From: Aliterella atlantica CENA595
Lineage (GTDB): Bacteria > Cyanobacteriota > Cyanobacteriia > Cyanobacteriales > Chroococcidiopsidaceae
NCBI RefSeq assembly: GCF_000952155.1
Contig: NZ_JYON01000031.1
Coordinates: forward strand, 1 to 58,696
Length of the DNA: 58,696 nucleotides
Direction of reading: 5' to 3'
A model generated the notes under the pieces. That model saw only the letters and a list, made by a program, of their open reading frames with translations. It searched no databases and had not been told where the DNA came from. Shown here piece after piece: positions 42,301 to 49,942 of the stretch. The translations under genes and the position numbers were made by a program. How positions within the stretch are numbered: position 1 is the stretch's first letter; each line of letters begins with the position of its first letter.

Positions 42301-44723
42301 CTGACATTCTCCAAACTACTGTTGCAGAGGTACAAAAAATTCTTTCCTGCGATCGAGTATTAGTTTATCAGCTAGGCTCTAGTAACGCTGGAACTATTGT
42401 CACCGAAGCAGTTGCACCTGGTTGCAACGCTATGCAAGGGCAAAGTATTAATCACGGTAATTTTGGCGAAGTCTACAACATCTACCGTCAAGGCAAAGGA
42501 CTTGCGATCGCTGACTTAGATGCCAGCAATCTTCAACATAGCTACAAGCAAATGCTGCAACGCAACGGTGTGAAAGCTAATTTAGTCATGCCAATTTTGC
42601 TCAAAGGCGAACTTTGGGGGCTGCTAATTGCTCATCAATGCGATCGCCCGCGCCAATGGACGGATTTTGAGTTCGATCTGTTGCAACAATTAGCCGATCA
42701 AGTAGCGATCGCTTTAACTCAAGCTCAACTATTGCAAGCGGAAACTCAGCAACGCCAAGAGCTAGAAATTGCCCGCCGCCAAGCTGAACTTGCATCGCAA
42801 ACCAAGAGTAATTTTTTGGCGAATATGAGCCATGAAATTCGCACGCCCATGAATGCAATTTTAGGCATGACAGGGCTAATTTTAGAAACTTCTCTAACTC
42901 CAGAACAACGAGATTTTATGGAGACGGTGCGGATTAGTGGTGACGCGCTTTTAAGCTTGATTAATGAGATTTTGGATCTTTCCAAGTTAGAAGCTGGCGA
43001 GATGGTGCTAGACAAGTATAATTTCGATTTATCTACCTGTGTTGAGGAGGTATTAGAACTACTTGCGCCCCAAGCTCACAATAAAGGCTTAGAAATTGCG
43101 GCGCTGATTTATCGCAATGTTCCTACGCATTTACAAGGAGATGCAGGGCGCTTGCGGCAAATTTTCATGAACTTAATTGGCAACGCAATCAAGTTTACTA
43201 GCCAAGGAGAAGTAGTAGTCAGGGCAGAATTGCGATCGGAAACTGCAACTACAGCAAAGATCCGCTTTGCAATTAGCGATACAGGCTTAGGAATTGCACC
43301 GGAAGATCGCGATAAGCTATTTTCTCCTTTTATCCAAGTAGATGCTTCGACTACGCGCAAGTTTGGCGGTACGGGTTTGGGTTTGGCAATTTGCAAGCAA
43401 CTCGTCACCTTAATGCAAGGGGAAATTGGACTAGAAAGCGAACTAGGTATAGGTTCTAAGTTTTGGTTTGAGGTGACTTTCTCTAAGCAACTCCAACCAG
43501 TTGTAAATGTAAACGACTGTAGCTTGCTAGCTAATAAACGGTTATTAGTAGTAGATGACAACGTTACCAATCGGACGATTGTCAATTACCAAGCGACTCG
43601 TTGGGGAATGCAAGTAGGTGAGGCTGACAGCGCCTCTGCGGCGATGGTGGCTTTGCAACAAGCAAAGGGGCAAAATCTACCTTACGATCTAGTAGCGATT
43701 GATATGCAAATGCCTGAAGTTGATGGCATAACTTTAGGAGCGCAAATTAGAGCTTCTGGTTTTGCCGATTTACCTTTAATTATGCTGACTTCTACCAATC
43801 AACGCGATGAAGTCAAGAATGCGCTTGATGTCGGTTTTGCTGCTTATCTTGTCAAGCCTGTCAAACCATCTCGACTCTTTGATACGATTGTCAATATATT
43901 AGGTTCGCCCGAAATAGAACCGCAGATCCAGCAGATAGAAGCAGTACCATCTCAGTCTCAATCTAGTCTGCGAATTTTACTTGCTGAAGATAATCTAGTT
44001 AATCAAAAAGTTGCAATCAAGCAGTTAAAAAGTATTGGCTACGAACCCGCAGATATCGCGGCTAACGGACAAGAAGTTTTGCAGCTACTTAAGGAAGTTG
44101 CTTATGACTTGATTTTGATGGATTGTCAAATGCCAGTTTTAGATGGTTTGGAAGCTACGCGCGAAATTCGCCAGTGGGATGAAAGTTGTTTTGTCAATGG
44201 TACTCGCCCAGTAATCATCGCCGTTACAGCTAATGCGATGACAGAAGACAAGCAAAGATGTTTAGATGCAGGTATGGATGATTACCTCAGTAAGCCTGTA
44301 ATTAAAGCAGAATTAGCCGCAATTATCGAGCGTTGGGCTAATACCATCTTTGCTAAGAAGTCGCCAGTAGCACAAGTTGATGCTGTAGATACTGCGCTCC
44401 CGATTGATTGGGAAACTTTGCACCAGCTATCAGATGGCGATCGCGATTTTGAAATCGAACTGTTGCAAATGCTAGTTGAGGATATGCAAGTTCATGTGGC
44501 TGCTACAAAAGATGCGATCGCTTCTTCAGACTTTACCCAAGTTGGGCGAGAAGCTCATCACCTTAAAGGTGTAACTGGTAACATCGGCGCTAAAACTATG
44601 TATCAAGCAGCAATCAAGTTGGAAGAAATAGCTCTCAATCAAGAACGTAGAGGTACGGGCGATTTACTAGCTAAATTTGAGAATTTTATCAATAGCGTGC
44701 AAAATTATCTTCAGGAGCAATAA
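39357..44723 (+). CDS. giant hybrid histidine kinase: GAF-CHASE3-PAS-GAF-PAS-PAS-GAF-HisKA-HATPase-REC-REC-Hpt
   Basis: The 1788-residue protein is intact. Approximate order: GAF 22-165; TM 186-206; CHASE3 207-350 (LSQLKDAETGQRGYLITADG); TM 358-380; PAS 395-515; GAF 530-685; two PAS 690-940; GAF 960-1125 (CDRVLVYQLGSSNAG); HisKA with phosphoacceptor His near 1159 (MSHEIRTPMNAIL); HATPase with GLGLAICKQL; receivers near 1395 (DMQMPEVDG) and 1542 (DCQMPVLDG); Hpt with its His near 1733 (REAHHLKGVTGNIGAK). A full His-Asp-His-Asp relay in one chain suggests a terminal regulator elsewhere. The first GAF precedes the TM pair, so it is cytoplasmic while CHASE3 faces the periplasm. It is followed by a partner-switching set. 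Confidence 0.9.
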   Translation: MTLLPDNEAQRIEALLQYKILDTPAEAAFDDLTQLASYICGTPVALINLVDRDRLWIKSNTGLGSLNEVPRDIAFCAHTILQPDVLMVPNTATDDRFATNPLVTSDPKFRFYTGVPLHNPEGHALGTLCTLDYIPRELTPEQLEALRLIGRQVVKQLEMRRNLANLTLVTASERKTEKTRQQFFKKIAGGFCITSLILLAVSLVSYRSITKLIDINQQVQTSEEKINALEEVLSQLKDAETGQRGYLITADGNYLAPYSSASLEVNQELQIIRNLTANNPKQQQQLNLLEPLVAQKLAELKTTIDLRREQGLEAALQVVKTNQGKQLMDDIRQIIAQMKQQEKALLAQHSAAARASARNTILVLAIALLLVLTLLAALYYLIYSEFTERKQIEIALKKERNFISAIIDTASALVVVLDAQGKIVRFNSSCEQTTGYSFDEVRDRYFWDLFLIGEELEAVKNLFTQLSQTKFPNEHENYWRTKDGNRRRIAWSNSALFNNQGEVEYIISTGIDISERKRAEQRLLVQHAVTRILAESDTLGIVTPKILQAICQNLEWELGELWSVEAQANVLQCLKTWHLPSIDITNFGQVTQAIAFAPGVGLPGRVWASIQPVWISDLSCDANFHRTKVALESGLHSAFGFPIHSGSDFLGAMVFFSRKSQQPDPELLEMMAAIGSQIGQFMKRKQAEVALQHTTTLQRAILDSANYAIVSTELDGTITTFNAAAQKALGYSSQKVIGKTTPAIFHDWSEVEQRAEELSQELGITIEPGFEVLVAKARHGEIEEREWSFIRQDGSKFPVMLSVTALRDSNDNITGFIAIASDITQRKQALLALQSSEERFQTFMNNSPVIAFIKDEEGRYVYVNEPLESAFNISSADLLGKTDFDWLPLKVANQVRHNDLTVFSTEKTCQAIESVTLADGCLHHWLVLKFLIKDSSDRPMLGGVGIDITERKQAEEALNLQNLRSQLFTEITLKLRQSLQVADILQTTVAEVQKILSCDRVLVYQLGSSNAGTIVTEAVAPGCNAMQGQSINHGNFGEVYNIYRQGKGLAIADLDASNLQHSYKQMLQRNGVKANLVMPILLKGELWGLLIAHQCDRPRQWTDFEFDLLQQLADQVAIALTQAQLLQAETQQRQELEIARRQAELASQTKSNFLANMSHEIRTPMNAILGMTGLILETSLTPEQRDFMETVRISGDALLSLINEILDLSKLEAGEMVLDKYNFDLSTCVEEVLELLAPQAHNKGLEIAALIYRNVPTHLQGDAGRLRQIFMNLIGNAIKFTSQGEVVVRAELRSETATTAKIRFAISDTGLGIAPEDRDKLFSPFIQVDASTTRKFGGTGLGLAICKQLVTLMQGEIGLESELGIGSKFWFEVTFSKQLQPVVNVNDCSLLANKRLLVVDDNVTNRTIVNYQATRWGMQVGEADSASAAMVALQQAKGQNLPYDLVAIDMQMPEVDGITLGAQIRASGFADLPLIMLTSTNQRDEVKNALDVGFAAYLVKPVKPSRLFDTIVNILGSPEIEPQIQQIEAVPSQSQSSLRILLAEDNLVNQKVAIKQLKSIGYEPADIAANGQEVLQLLKEVAYDLILMDCQMPVLDGLEATREIRQWDESCFVNGTRPVIIAVTANAMTEDKQRCLDAGMDDYLSKPVIKAELAAIIERWANTIFAKKSPVAQVDAVDTALPIDWETLHQLSDGDRDFEIELLQMLVEDMQVHVAATKDAIASSDFTQVGREAHHLKGVTGNIGAKTMYQAAIKLEEIALNQERRGTGDLLAKFENFINSVQNYLQEQ

Positions 44724-44730
44724 TTAACTA

Positions 44731-45162
44731 CTAAACCTTAACTGGCTGGTACGACTTGCTCAGAAATAGACAATATCTACGATCTGGCATTTGTTCGTAG
44801 CTCATGCGATCGGCGATCGCTGACATAATTTTTAACCCCCGTCCGCGATCGCCATCGTTAGCTTCAAATTCGTCTATTTCTTGTAATTTTTCCTCCATAT
44901 TGAAGCTTTCGCCATATCCCCAAATTCTAATCTCTATACTGGTATTCAATCGCACAGCTTCGATATCGATTGGCGTACAATTTGGTAAATTTTTATGAGC
45001 GTGTTCGACAATATTTATAAATCCTTCTTGCAGTAAAGTTTGACACTGCCACCAAATTTCTGCACTAATACTATGCGATTGGTTTAATTGCTCAAACCAT
45101 GATAAAACTTGCTCTGATGCAGTAATATCTGTATTTGTTTGTAGATGAATTTTGTTTATCAC
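44731..45162 (-). CDS. RsbW-like anti-sigma factor kinase (HATPase_c_2)
   Basis: The 143-residue protein has the compact ATP-binding fold of serine kinases: N box LLQEGFINIVEHAHKN, G1-like IRIWGYGESF and G2 DGDRGRGLKIMSAIADRM. Such proteins bind and inhibit a sigma factor or another target and phosphorylate a STAS antagonist. It diverges from the receiver-PP2C gene at 45268, and a STAS gene follows at 46515. With only seven bases between its end and that of the giant kinase, transcription from both sides converges here. Confidence 0.85.
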   Translation of the reverse strand: MINKIHLQTNTDITASEQVLSWFEQLNQSHSISAEIWWQCQTLLQEGFINIVEHAHKNLPNCTPIDIEAVRLNTSIEIRIWGYGESFNMEEKLQEIDEFEANDGDRGRGLKIMSAIADRMSYEQMPDRRYCLFLSKSYQPVKV

Positions 45163-45267
45163 TTTTGGTAACGATATTAATTTGATATAATGATAATTTA
45201 GTTCATTCTAAACTAATTTCGATCTAGATTTAACAAATAATTTAAATTAGCAAAATAAAACTTTATT

Positions 45268-46413
45268 ATGTTTAAAATCCTGATTATTGATGACGATCCA
45301 ATTATTAGAGCAGCGCTGAAAAAAACACTACAAAATCAAGGTTACGATACTACCATAGCTAGTAATGGCGAAGAGGGAATTAAACAGGCGGTACTAATTC
45401 GCCCAGCTTTAATTATTTGCGATTGGATGATGGCTAATCTTGATGGCTTAGAAGTATGTCGCCGCATCAAATCACAACCAGAATTGGCAACTACTTTTTT
45501 TATTCTTTTAACTGCTAAAGGAGAAGTAGAGGATCGAGTCGAGGGATTAGATGCAGGAGCAGATGAATTCTTGTCTAAACCTTTAGAAATGAACGAATTA
45601 AAAGCTAGGGTAAGAGCAGGGTTACGCATTCATCAATTGAATCAGGATTTGCAAGTACAAAAACAAGCATTAGAAGCGCTAAATCAAAATTTGCGTTCCG
45701 AACTAGCTGAAGCTGCTGATTACGTGCGGAGTCTTTTACCCACGCCGTTGGTTGGTAATATTAATACTGAAGCTTTGTTTGTTCCTTCTGCTCAATTGGG
45801 GGGCGATTGTTTTGATTATTATTGGCTTGACGACGACCATTTAGCAATCTATTTATTGGATGTATCGGGACATGGGGTAGGTTCGGCGTTACTATCTGTA
45901 TCGGTACTCAACGTAATGCGATCGCAATCTTTGCCTAAAACTAATTTTTATCAGCCAAGCGAAGTTTTAAAAGCGCTAAATTCTGCTTTTCAAATGGTTA
46001 GTCATGGCGAAAAATATTTTACTATTTGGTATGGAGTTTATAATCGTAAGCAGCGTCAACTTATTTATGCCAATGCAGGACATCCACCAGCTATATTAAT
46101 AGAGAAAAATTCTAGTAAAGTTGAACAACTAGACTCGACGGGATTGCCAATTGGATTTTTGCCTGACGTTGATTTTGATTGCAATTCTTGCGCGATCGCC
46201 CAAGATAGTACCTTATACATTTTTAGCGATGGTGCTTATGAAATTCAGCAGTTGGATGACACAATTTGGGGAGTTAGTGCTTTAACTCATTTGCTGCAAG
46301 ATTTTACTGTTTCTAACTCTAGCTTAGAAAAGTTATTACAGCAGATTGTAGGTATAAGTAATAAAGATACTTTAGATGACGATTTATCGCTTTTAAAAGT
46401 AGAATTCGATTAG
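45268..46413 (+). CDS. response regulator fused to PP2C/SpoIIE-type phosphatase
   Basis: Residues about 1-120 are a receiver (IIDDDPIIRAAL, acceptor Asp in LIICDWMMANLDG, Lys in LSKPLEM). A coiled-coil linker (VQKQALEALNQNLRSELAEA) leads to a RsbU/SpoIIE phosphatase from about 165, with metal-binding motifs LGGDCFDYYWL, LLDVSGHGVGSALLS, NAGHPPAIL, FSDGAYEIQ and LDDDLSLLKVEF. When phosphorylated, the receiver would switch the phosphatase, which removes phosphate from a STAS protein. It is the input of the partner-switching module, and the giant kinase upstream is a plausible phosphate donor. Confidence 0.9.
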   Translation: MFKILIIDDDPIIRAALKKTLQNQGYDTTIASNGEEGIKQAVLIRPALIICDWMMANLDGLEVCRRIKSQPELATTFFILLTAKGEVEDRVEGLDAGADEFLSKPLEMNELKARVRAGLRIHQLNQDLQVQKQALEALNQNLRSELAEAADYVRSLLPTPLVGNINTEALFVPSAQLGGDCFDYYWLDDDHLAIYLLDVSGHGVGSALLSVSVLNVMRSQSLPKTNFYQPSEVLKALNSAFQMVSHGEKYFTIWYGVYNRKQRQLIYANAGHPPAILIEKNSSKVEQLDSTGLPIGFLPDVDFDCNSCAIAQDSTLYIFSDGAYEIQQLDDTIWGVSALTHLLQDFTVSNSSLEKLLQQIVGISNKDTLDDDLSLLKVEFD

Positions 46414-46514
46414 TAACTGCTATTTTCGCAAACATTAAACTAATAGTAATTGGAGTAAAATCTAGTTTACGGCTTTACTCCAATATTATAGCTTTGTTAG
46501 CAAAAACAAATCAT

Positions 46515-46841
46515 CTACTTACTAGCTAATACCTTTTGGTCAAATTCTGCGCGATCGGCAAAACTTTCAAAAACGCGATCCATTTTAGTTAGTTCAAAAA
46601 TCATTCTTACTTGGTCTTTAACAGAGCAAAGACAAAGCTTACCACCTGATGTTTTTACAGTTTTCATCGCTGAAACTAAAGCACCTAAACCCGAACTATC
46701 CATAAATTTAACGTCTTGAAAATCAATCAGTACAATATCGGCTCCATTAGCTACAACATCATTGATATTGCGGCGTAGTTCGTGACCTTTGATTCCATCT
46801 AAAATTCCAGCAGGTTGAACAACTTTAACAGAAGGACTCAT
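46515..46841 (-). CDS. STAS-domain anti-sigma factor antagonist
   Basis: The 108-residue protein is one STAS domain with the phosphorylatable Ser in VKFMDSSGLGALVSAMKTV, the conserved DFQDVKFMDSSGLG loop. In partner switching it is phosphorylated by the RsbW-like kinase (44731-45162) and dephosphorylated by the PP2C protein (45268-46413); the free form captures the kinase and releases its target. All three parts are encoded within 2.1 kb, so they probably form one unit. The final target is not encoded here. Confidence 0.9.
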   Translation of the reverse strand: MSPSVKVVQPAGILDGIKGHELRRNINDVVANGADIVLIDFQDVKFMDSSGLGALVSAMKTVKTSGGKLCLCSVKDQVRMIFELTKMDRVFESFADRAEFDQKVLASK

Positions 46842-46963
46842 AATTCTATTTTCCTGTAAAACTAATTTTAATGTTTGCTATATTTTGGCATCTACTTATT
46901 AGAAATGGCAAGACTAAATAGGAGATATTTACCCATTTAGTCTAATTTTTACTAAATAAGCAA

Positions 46964-47683
46964 TCAATTTAAAACTTTATTCCTACTGCTAGCAAGTGCG
47001 ACAAAGAAATTAGCATTGACGCATTGACGAGAAATTTCAAATGCTTCAAAGTAGCCATCTTTTTGTCCTAACTCCCGCGCCCAAAATCGAGATAAAACGA
47101 GAATTGCATCTAGTTGCATAAATGTTTTCGATTCTTCCGATTCATAGCAGCCAATAGCAGCAATTTTTTCCTCAATTACCGAGCTAATATCTACAAAGAA
47201 ATTTGGTTCAAATCCCCGTAAGAAAACAGGCGGAGCAGAATACCATAGAGAGATATTTTTGCGAGTAGCAACATTAGAGACAGCGATCGCACATACTTCA
47301 TGATCTCGATGTCCGTACTTTTCAGGCTGGGGAGCATGAGTAATAATCAAATCTGGCTGCCAAGTTTTAATTGCTTCTTCAGTAACTTTAATTACTGCTT
47401 GCGTGGAAAAATTCCCCTCTTCCAACGCATGAAACTCATAAGTAGCACCGATCAATTTACCCGCCGCCTCTGCTTCCAAATGGCGAATATTCTTAATTGA
47501 CGATCGCGAAAGATTACCATCAGTCAAAATCAAACAATGAATCTTCCAACCTGCCTCAGACATCAAACGTAAAGTACCAGCAGCAGGTAAAACTTCGTCA
47601 TCAGCATGAGCATAAATCGTCAGTACAGTTTGCTGCGACATATTAACAGAAAAATTGGGTTCGATCGTGGTGTTTGCATTCAT
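46964..47683 (-). CDS. PIG-L family N-acetylglucosaminyl deacetylase
   Basis: The 239-residue protein carries the zinc motif YAHADDEVLPAAG (A-H-x-D-D) near residue 25 and the later His of GHRDHEVCAIAVSN. An N-terminal stretch before MSQQTVLTI is optional, since ATG 47641 is an alternative start. PIG-L enzymes remove acetyl groups from GlcNAc-containing small molecules or glycolipids. It lies beside the polysaccharide genes, and a role in modifying a sugar-containing polymer or glycolipid is possible but unproven. Confidence 0.85.
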   Translation of the reverse strand: MNANTTIEPNFSVNMSQQTVLTIYAHADDEVLPAAGTLRLMSEAGWKIHCLILTDGNLSRSSIKNIRHLEAEAAGKLIGATYEFHALEEGNFSTQAVIKVTEEAIKTWQPDLIITHAPQPEKYGHRDHEVCAIAVSNVATRKNISLWYSAPPVFLRGFEPNFFVDISSVIEEKIAAIGCYESEESKTFMQLDAILVLSRFWARELGQKDGYFEAFEISRQCVNANFFVALASSRNKVLN

Positions 47684-47853
47684 AAATTCAATAAAGAGTT
47701 GACATAGAAAACATCAATCCAAACTGTAACTAGGTAAATGTGAATTATTTAACTGGTAACTGGTCAATCCGCAAAGCGGGAATTCGTGGCTGGGAACAAT
47801 GAGCTATGCATTTTGTTTCTCCATTAATAAATTAAGGGGCTTGTAAGTTTCTT
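47684..47853. other. gap between the PIG-L and glycosyltransferase genes
   Basis: AT-rich stretch with a short CTGGTAACTGGTCA repeat at about 47752. No gene is seen in it. Heptamer repeats follow at 47854. Confidence 0.4.
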
Positions 47854-47888
47854 AAATTACGAATTACGAATTACGAATTACGAATTAT
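47854..47888. repeat. heptamer tandem repeat (TTACGAA) overlapping the glycosyltransferase stop
   Basis: Four to five copies of AATTACG/TTACGAA run into the 3' end of the glycosyltransferase gene. The repeat matches that at 31183-31208. Confidence 0.85.
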
Positions 47889-49876
47889 TTGCTCACTGTC
47901 TGAGGTGGTTGCCAAATAGCAGCGTGAATAATTGCCCACAATAGAGACAAGTTGTAAATAGCCCAAGCACTGTTAAGCAAGTAAACCCAAGGATAATCTA
48001 GAGTTCCTGTGACATAACGATAAATGCTCCAAACAATGCCGAGAATTGTTAGCCCGAAGATAATTAACTGCGGCAAAACTAGCTGAAGATATACTCCCGA
48101 TTGCCGCTGCTTGGGCGTAACTTGAAACTTGATCGGGCGATTGGTAAAGACACTCCATACAGCTTGAATGAGTAAGGGGAATAACGCGATCGCATATTGC
48201 TCCGAACGCCACACTTCTCTAGCAGGAATCCCCCAAGTAGCCGTCATGAATGTCAGGCGATTGATAATAAAAGCAGGGAAAAAGTGCAAGGCAAAATCAG
48301 CGCCGTAGGATTTGACAGGTACAATCCCCGTAAAAAAGTAAATAATTGGGCAAATGATGAATATGAAGGTAGCGAAGCCAGAAAAATAGCTATACATCGT
48401 TTTGAAATAATGCAAGCGCTGCCAAAAAGTTAGCCCCCTCTTAGTAAGGGGATTTTCGCGTACCAACACTTGAATTGTGCCTTGCGCCCACCGCAGGCGT
48501 TGTTTGAGGGTAGAACTAAGATCGTCAGGCGCTAAACCTTCTGCTAATAGTTCGTTGTGATAAATAGATTTCCAGCCAGCACCATGCAAGCGCATGGCTG
48601 TATTCATATCTTCGGTAATGCTATTGCTCGATACACCGCCAATTAATTCAAATTCATCTAGGCGTTTTTCATCTTTGGCGTACTCATCAGAAAAATGTTG
48701 CAATCCTACACTGACTAATGCTTCGCGTCTTAGTACCGCATTTGTACCAGTGTAGAAAGCCGCATTCATGCCATCTTTGCCTTGTTGCAAAGGTCCGTAA
48801 AATAGATTTGCTTGATGACCAAAAGGATCGCCTTGGGGGATATTGTAAAAGTCTTGACGAGTCTGCACAAAAGCGATTCGGTTGGGTTCGTATTTACCTG
48901 CAAGCAAGTTGTAGTTGTAGAAATAAGGTAAAACGCGCTTGAGGAATTGAGGCTTGGGAATGTGATCGGCATCAAGCGTTAAGATAAATTCGCCCGAAGT
49001 TTCGCCGGAAAAAATGGCATAGTTAAGATTGCCTGCTTTGGCGTGGTGAGGAACGCCTACAGGTTTGGGACGAGCAATATAGCGAAAGCGTGCAAGGTTG
49101 CTCAATTGGTGTTCGATCCGCTCGATATCTGCCTCTAAAAGTTGGCGTTCGGCTAATAAGCGATCGCTTATACTACGATCTTCAGGATGAAACCAACCGA
49201 GTAATTGCCGCAGGCGTTGTAAAAACCTGACTGCTTTTTGCTCTGTAGCGCCTGCAAATGCTGGATTTTGCAAAAATTGTTCGGCAGCTTCAACTTCTGG
49301 CGTGAGGCTTTCTAACTGCTCAATCCGCTCGATGATTGCGGCACGTTCTGCGTCAATCTTAGCGGCTTCTTGTTGCAACAAAGGCGATCGCAAATCTTCC
49401 AGACACAGTTTTTCTGTCATCGCTCTCATGTCAGCAGAGTTGCCATCATCTAGTACGTAAACGTGCAACTTTGTCGCGGGATAATCTATCGCTAAAGCTG
49501 CTCTAGCAGTCTCTTCAACAATTTCTGGCGGTTCGTTATAGCAAGTAACAAAGACATCAACCGTTGCCCACTCAGAACGCGGCATAGGTGGTGTAAGCTG
49601 GTCGAGAGACTTTATTTGCCGCTCCAAAGGTCGCCACAACCCAATTACAAACATCACACCGCCAAAATAGCTATATATTTCTGCAATTAGTAAAGGAATA
49701 GACAGCCACAGCGCATCAAAGTTAATCGAATGCCCAATTCGCCACAGCAAATACCAAGCACCAAAAATCAGATTGATTTCAGCTAAGTAGCGAAATAGCA
49801 ACGTTCTTTTTTTCAGGTGGGAGCGGGTATTACCCGTAAAATTTGCCGGATTTTTAGCAAGAGAGATTGAGGTCAT
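47885..49876 (-). CDS. BcsA-like processive glycosyltransferase (GT2) with a coiled-coil insertion
   Basis: The 663-residue membrane enzyme has N-terminal TMs (about 28-80), a GT2 domain and about four C-terminal TMs. All GT2 motifs are present: Asp of DVFVTCYNEPPE, VLDDG at 141-145, DAD at 302-304, TED at 421-423 and QRLRW at 459-463, so it should polymerise a beta-linked sugar like cellulose synthase. No PilZ domain is visible. Residues about 162-265 are an insertion between DDG and DAD, rich in Glu, Leu and Arg with heptads (AERAAIIERIEQLESL, RLLAERQLLEADIERIEHQL), not present in canonical BcsA. It is the last gene of a run with DUF3131 and GH26-like genes. Confidence 0.88.
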   Translation of the reverse strand: MTSISLAKNPANFTGNTRSHLKKRTLLFRYLAEINLIFGAWYLLWRIGHSINFDALWLSIPLLIAEIYSYFGGVMFVIGLWRPLERQIKSLDQLTPPMPRSEWATVDVFVTCYNEPPEIVEETARAALAIDYPATKLHVYVLDDGNSADMRAMTEKLCLEDLRSPLLQQEAAKIDAERAAIIERIEQLESLTPEVEAAEQFLQNPAFAGATEQKAVRFLQRLRQLLGWFHPEDRSISDRLLAERQLLEADIERIEHQLSNLARFRYIARPKPVGVPHHAKAGNLNYAIFSGETSGEFILTLDADHIPKPQFLKRVLPYFYNYNLLAGKYEPNRIAFVQTRQDFYNIPQGDPFGHQANLFYGPLQQGKDGMNAAFYTGTNAVLRREALVSVGLQHFSDEYAKDEKRLDEFELIGGVSSNSITEDMNTAMRLHGAGWKSIYHNELLAEGLAPDDLSSTLKQRLRWAQGTIQVLVRENPLTKRGLTFWQRLHYFKTMYSYFSGFATFIFIICPIIYFFTGIVPVKSYGADFALHFFPAFIINRLTFMTATWGIPAREVWRSEQYAIALFPLLIQAVWSVFTNRPIKFQVTPKQRQSGVYLQLVLPQLIIFGLTILGIVWSIYRYVTGTLDYPWVYLLNSAWAIYNLSLLWAIIHAAIWQPPQTVSK

Positions 49877-49913
49877 ATTGATATCTTTATAAGGTAATTG
49901 ATTTTCTGTTTCT

Positions 49914-49942
49914 AGCCTGGTAACTGGTCACTGGTCACTGGG
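49914..49942. repeat. heptamer-like repeat (CTGGTCA)
   Basis: Three to four copies of a unit like ACTGGTC/TGGTCAC separate the glycosyltransferase and DUF3131 genes and extend into the end of the latter. A partial copy occurs near 47752. Confidence 0.75.
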
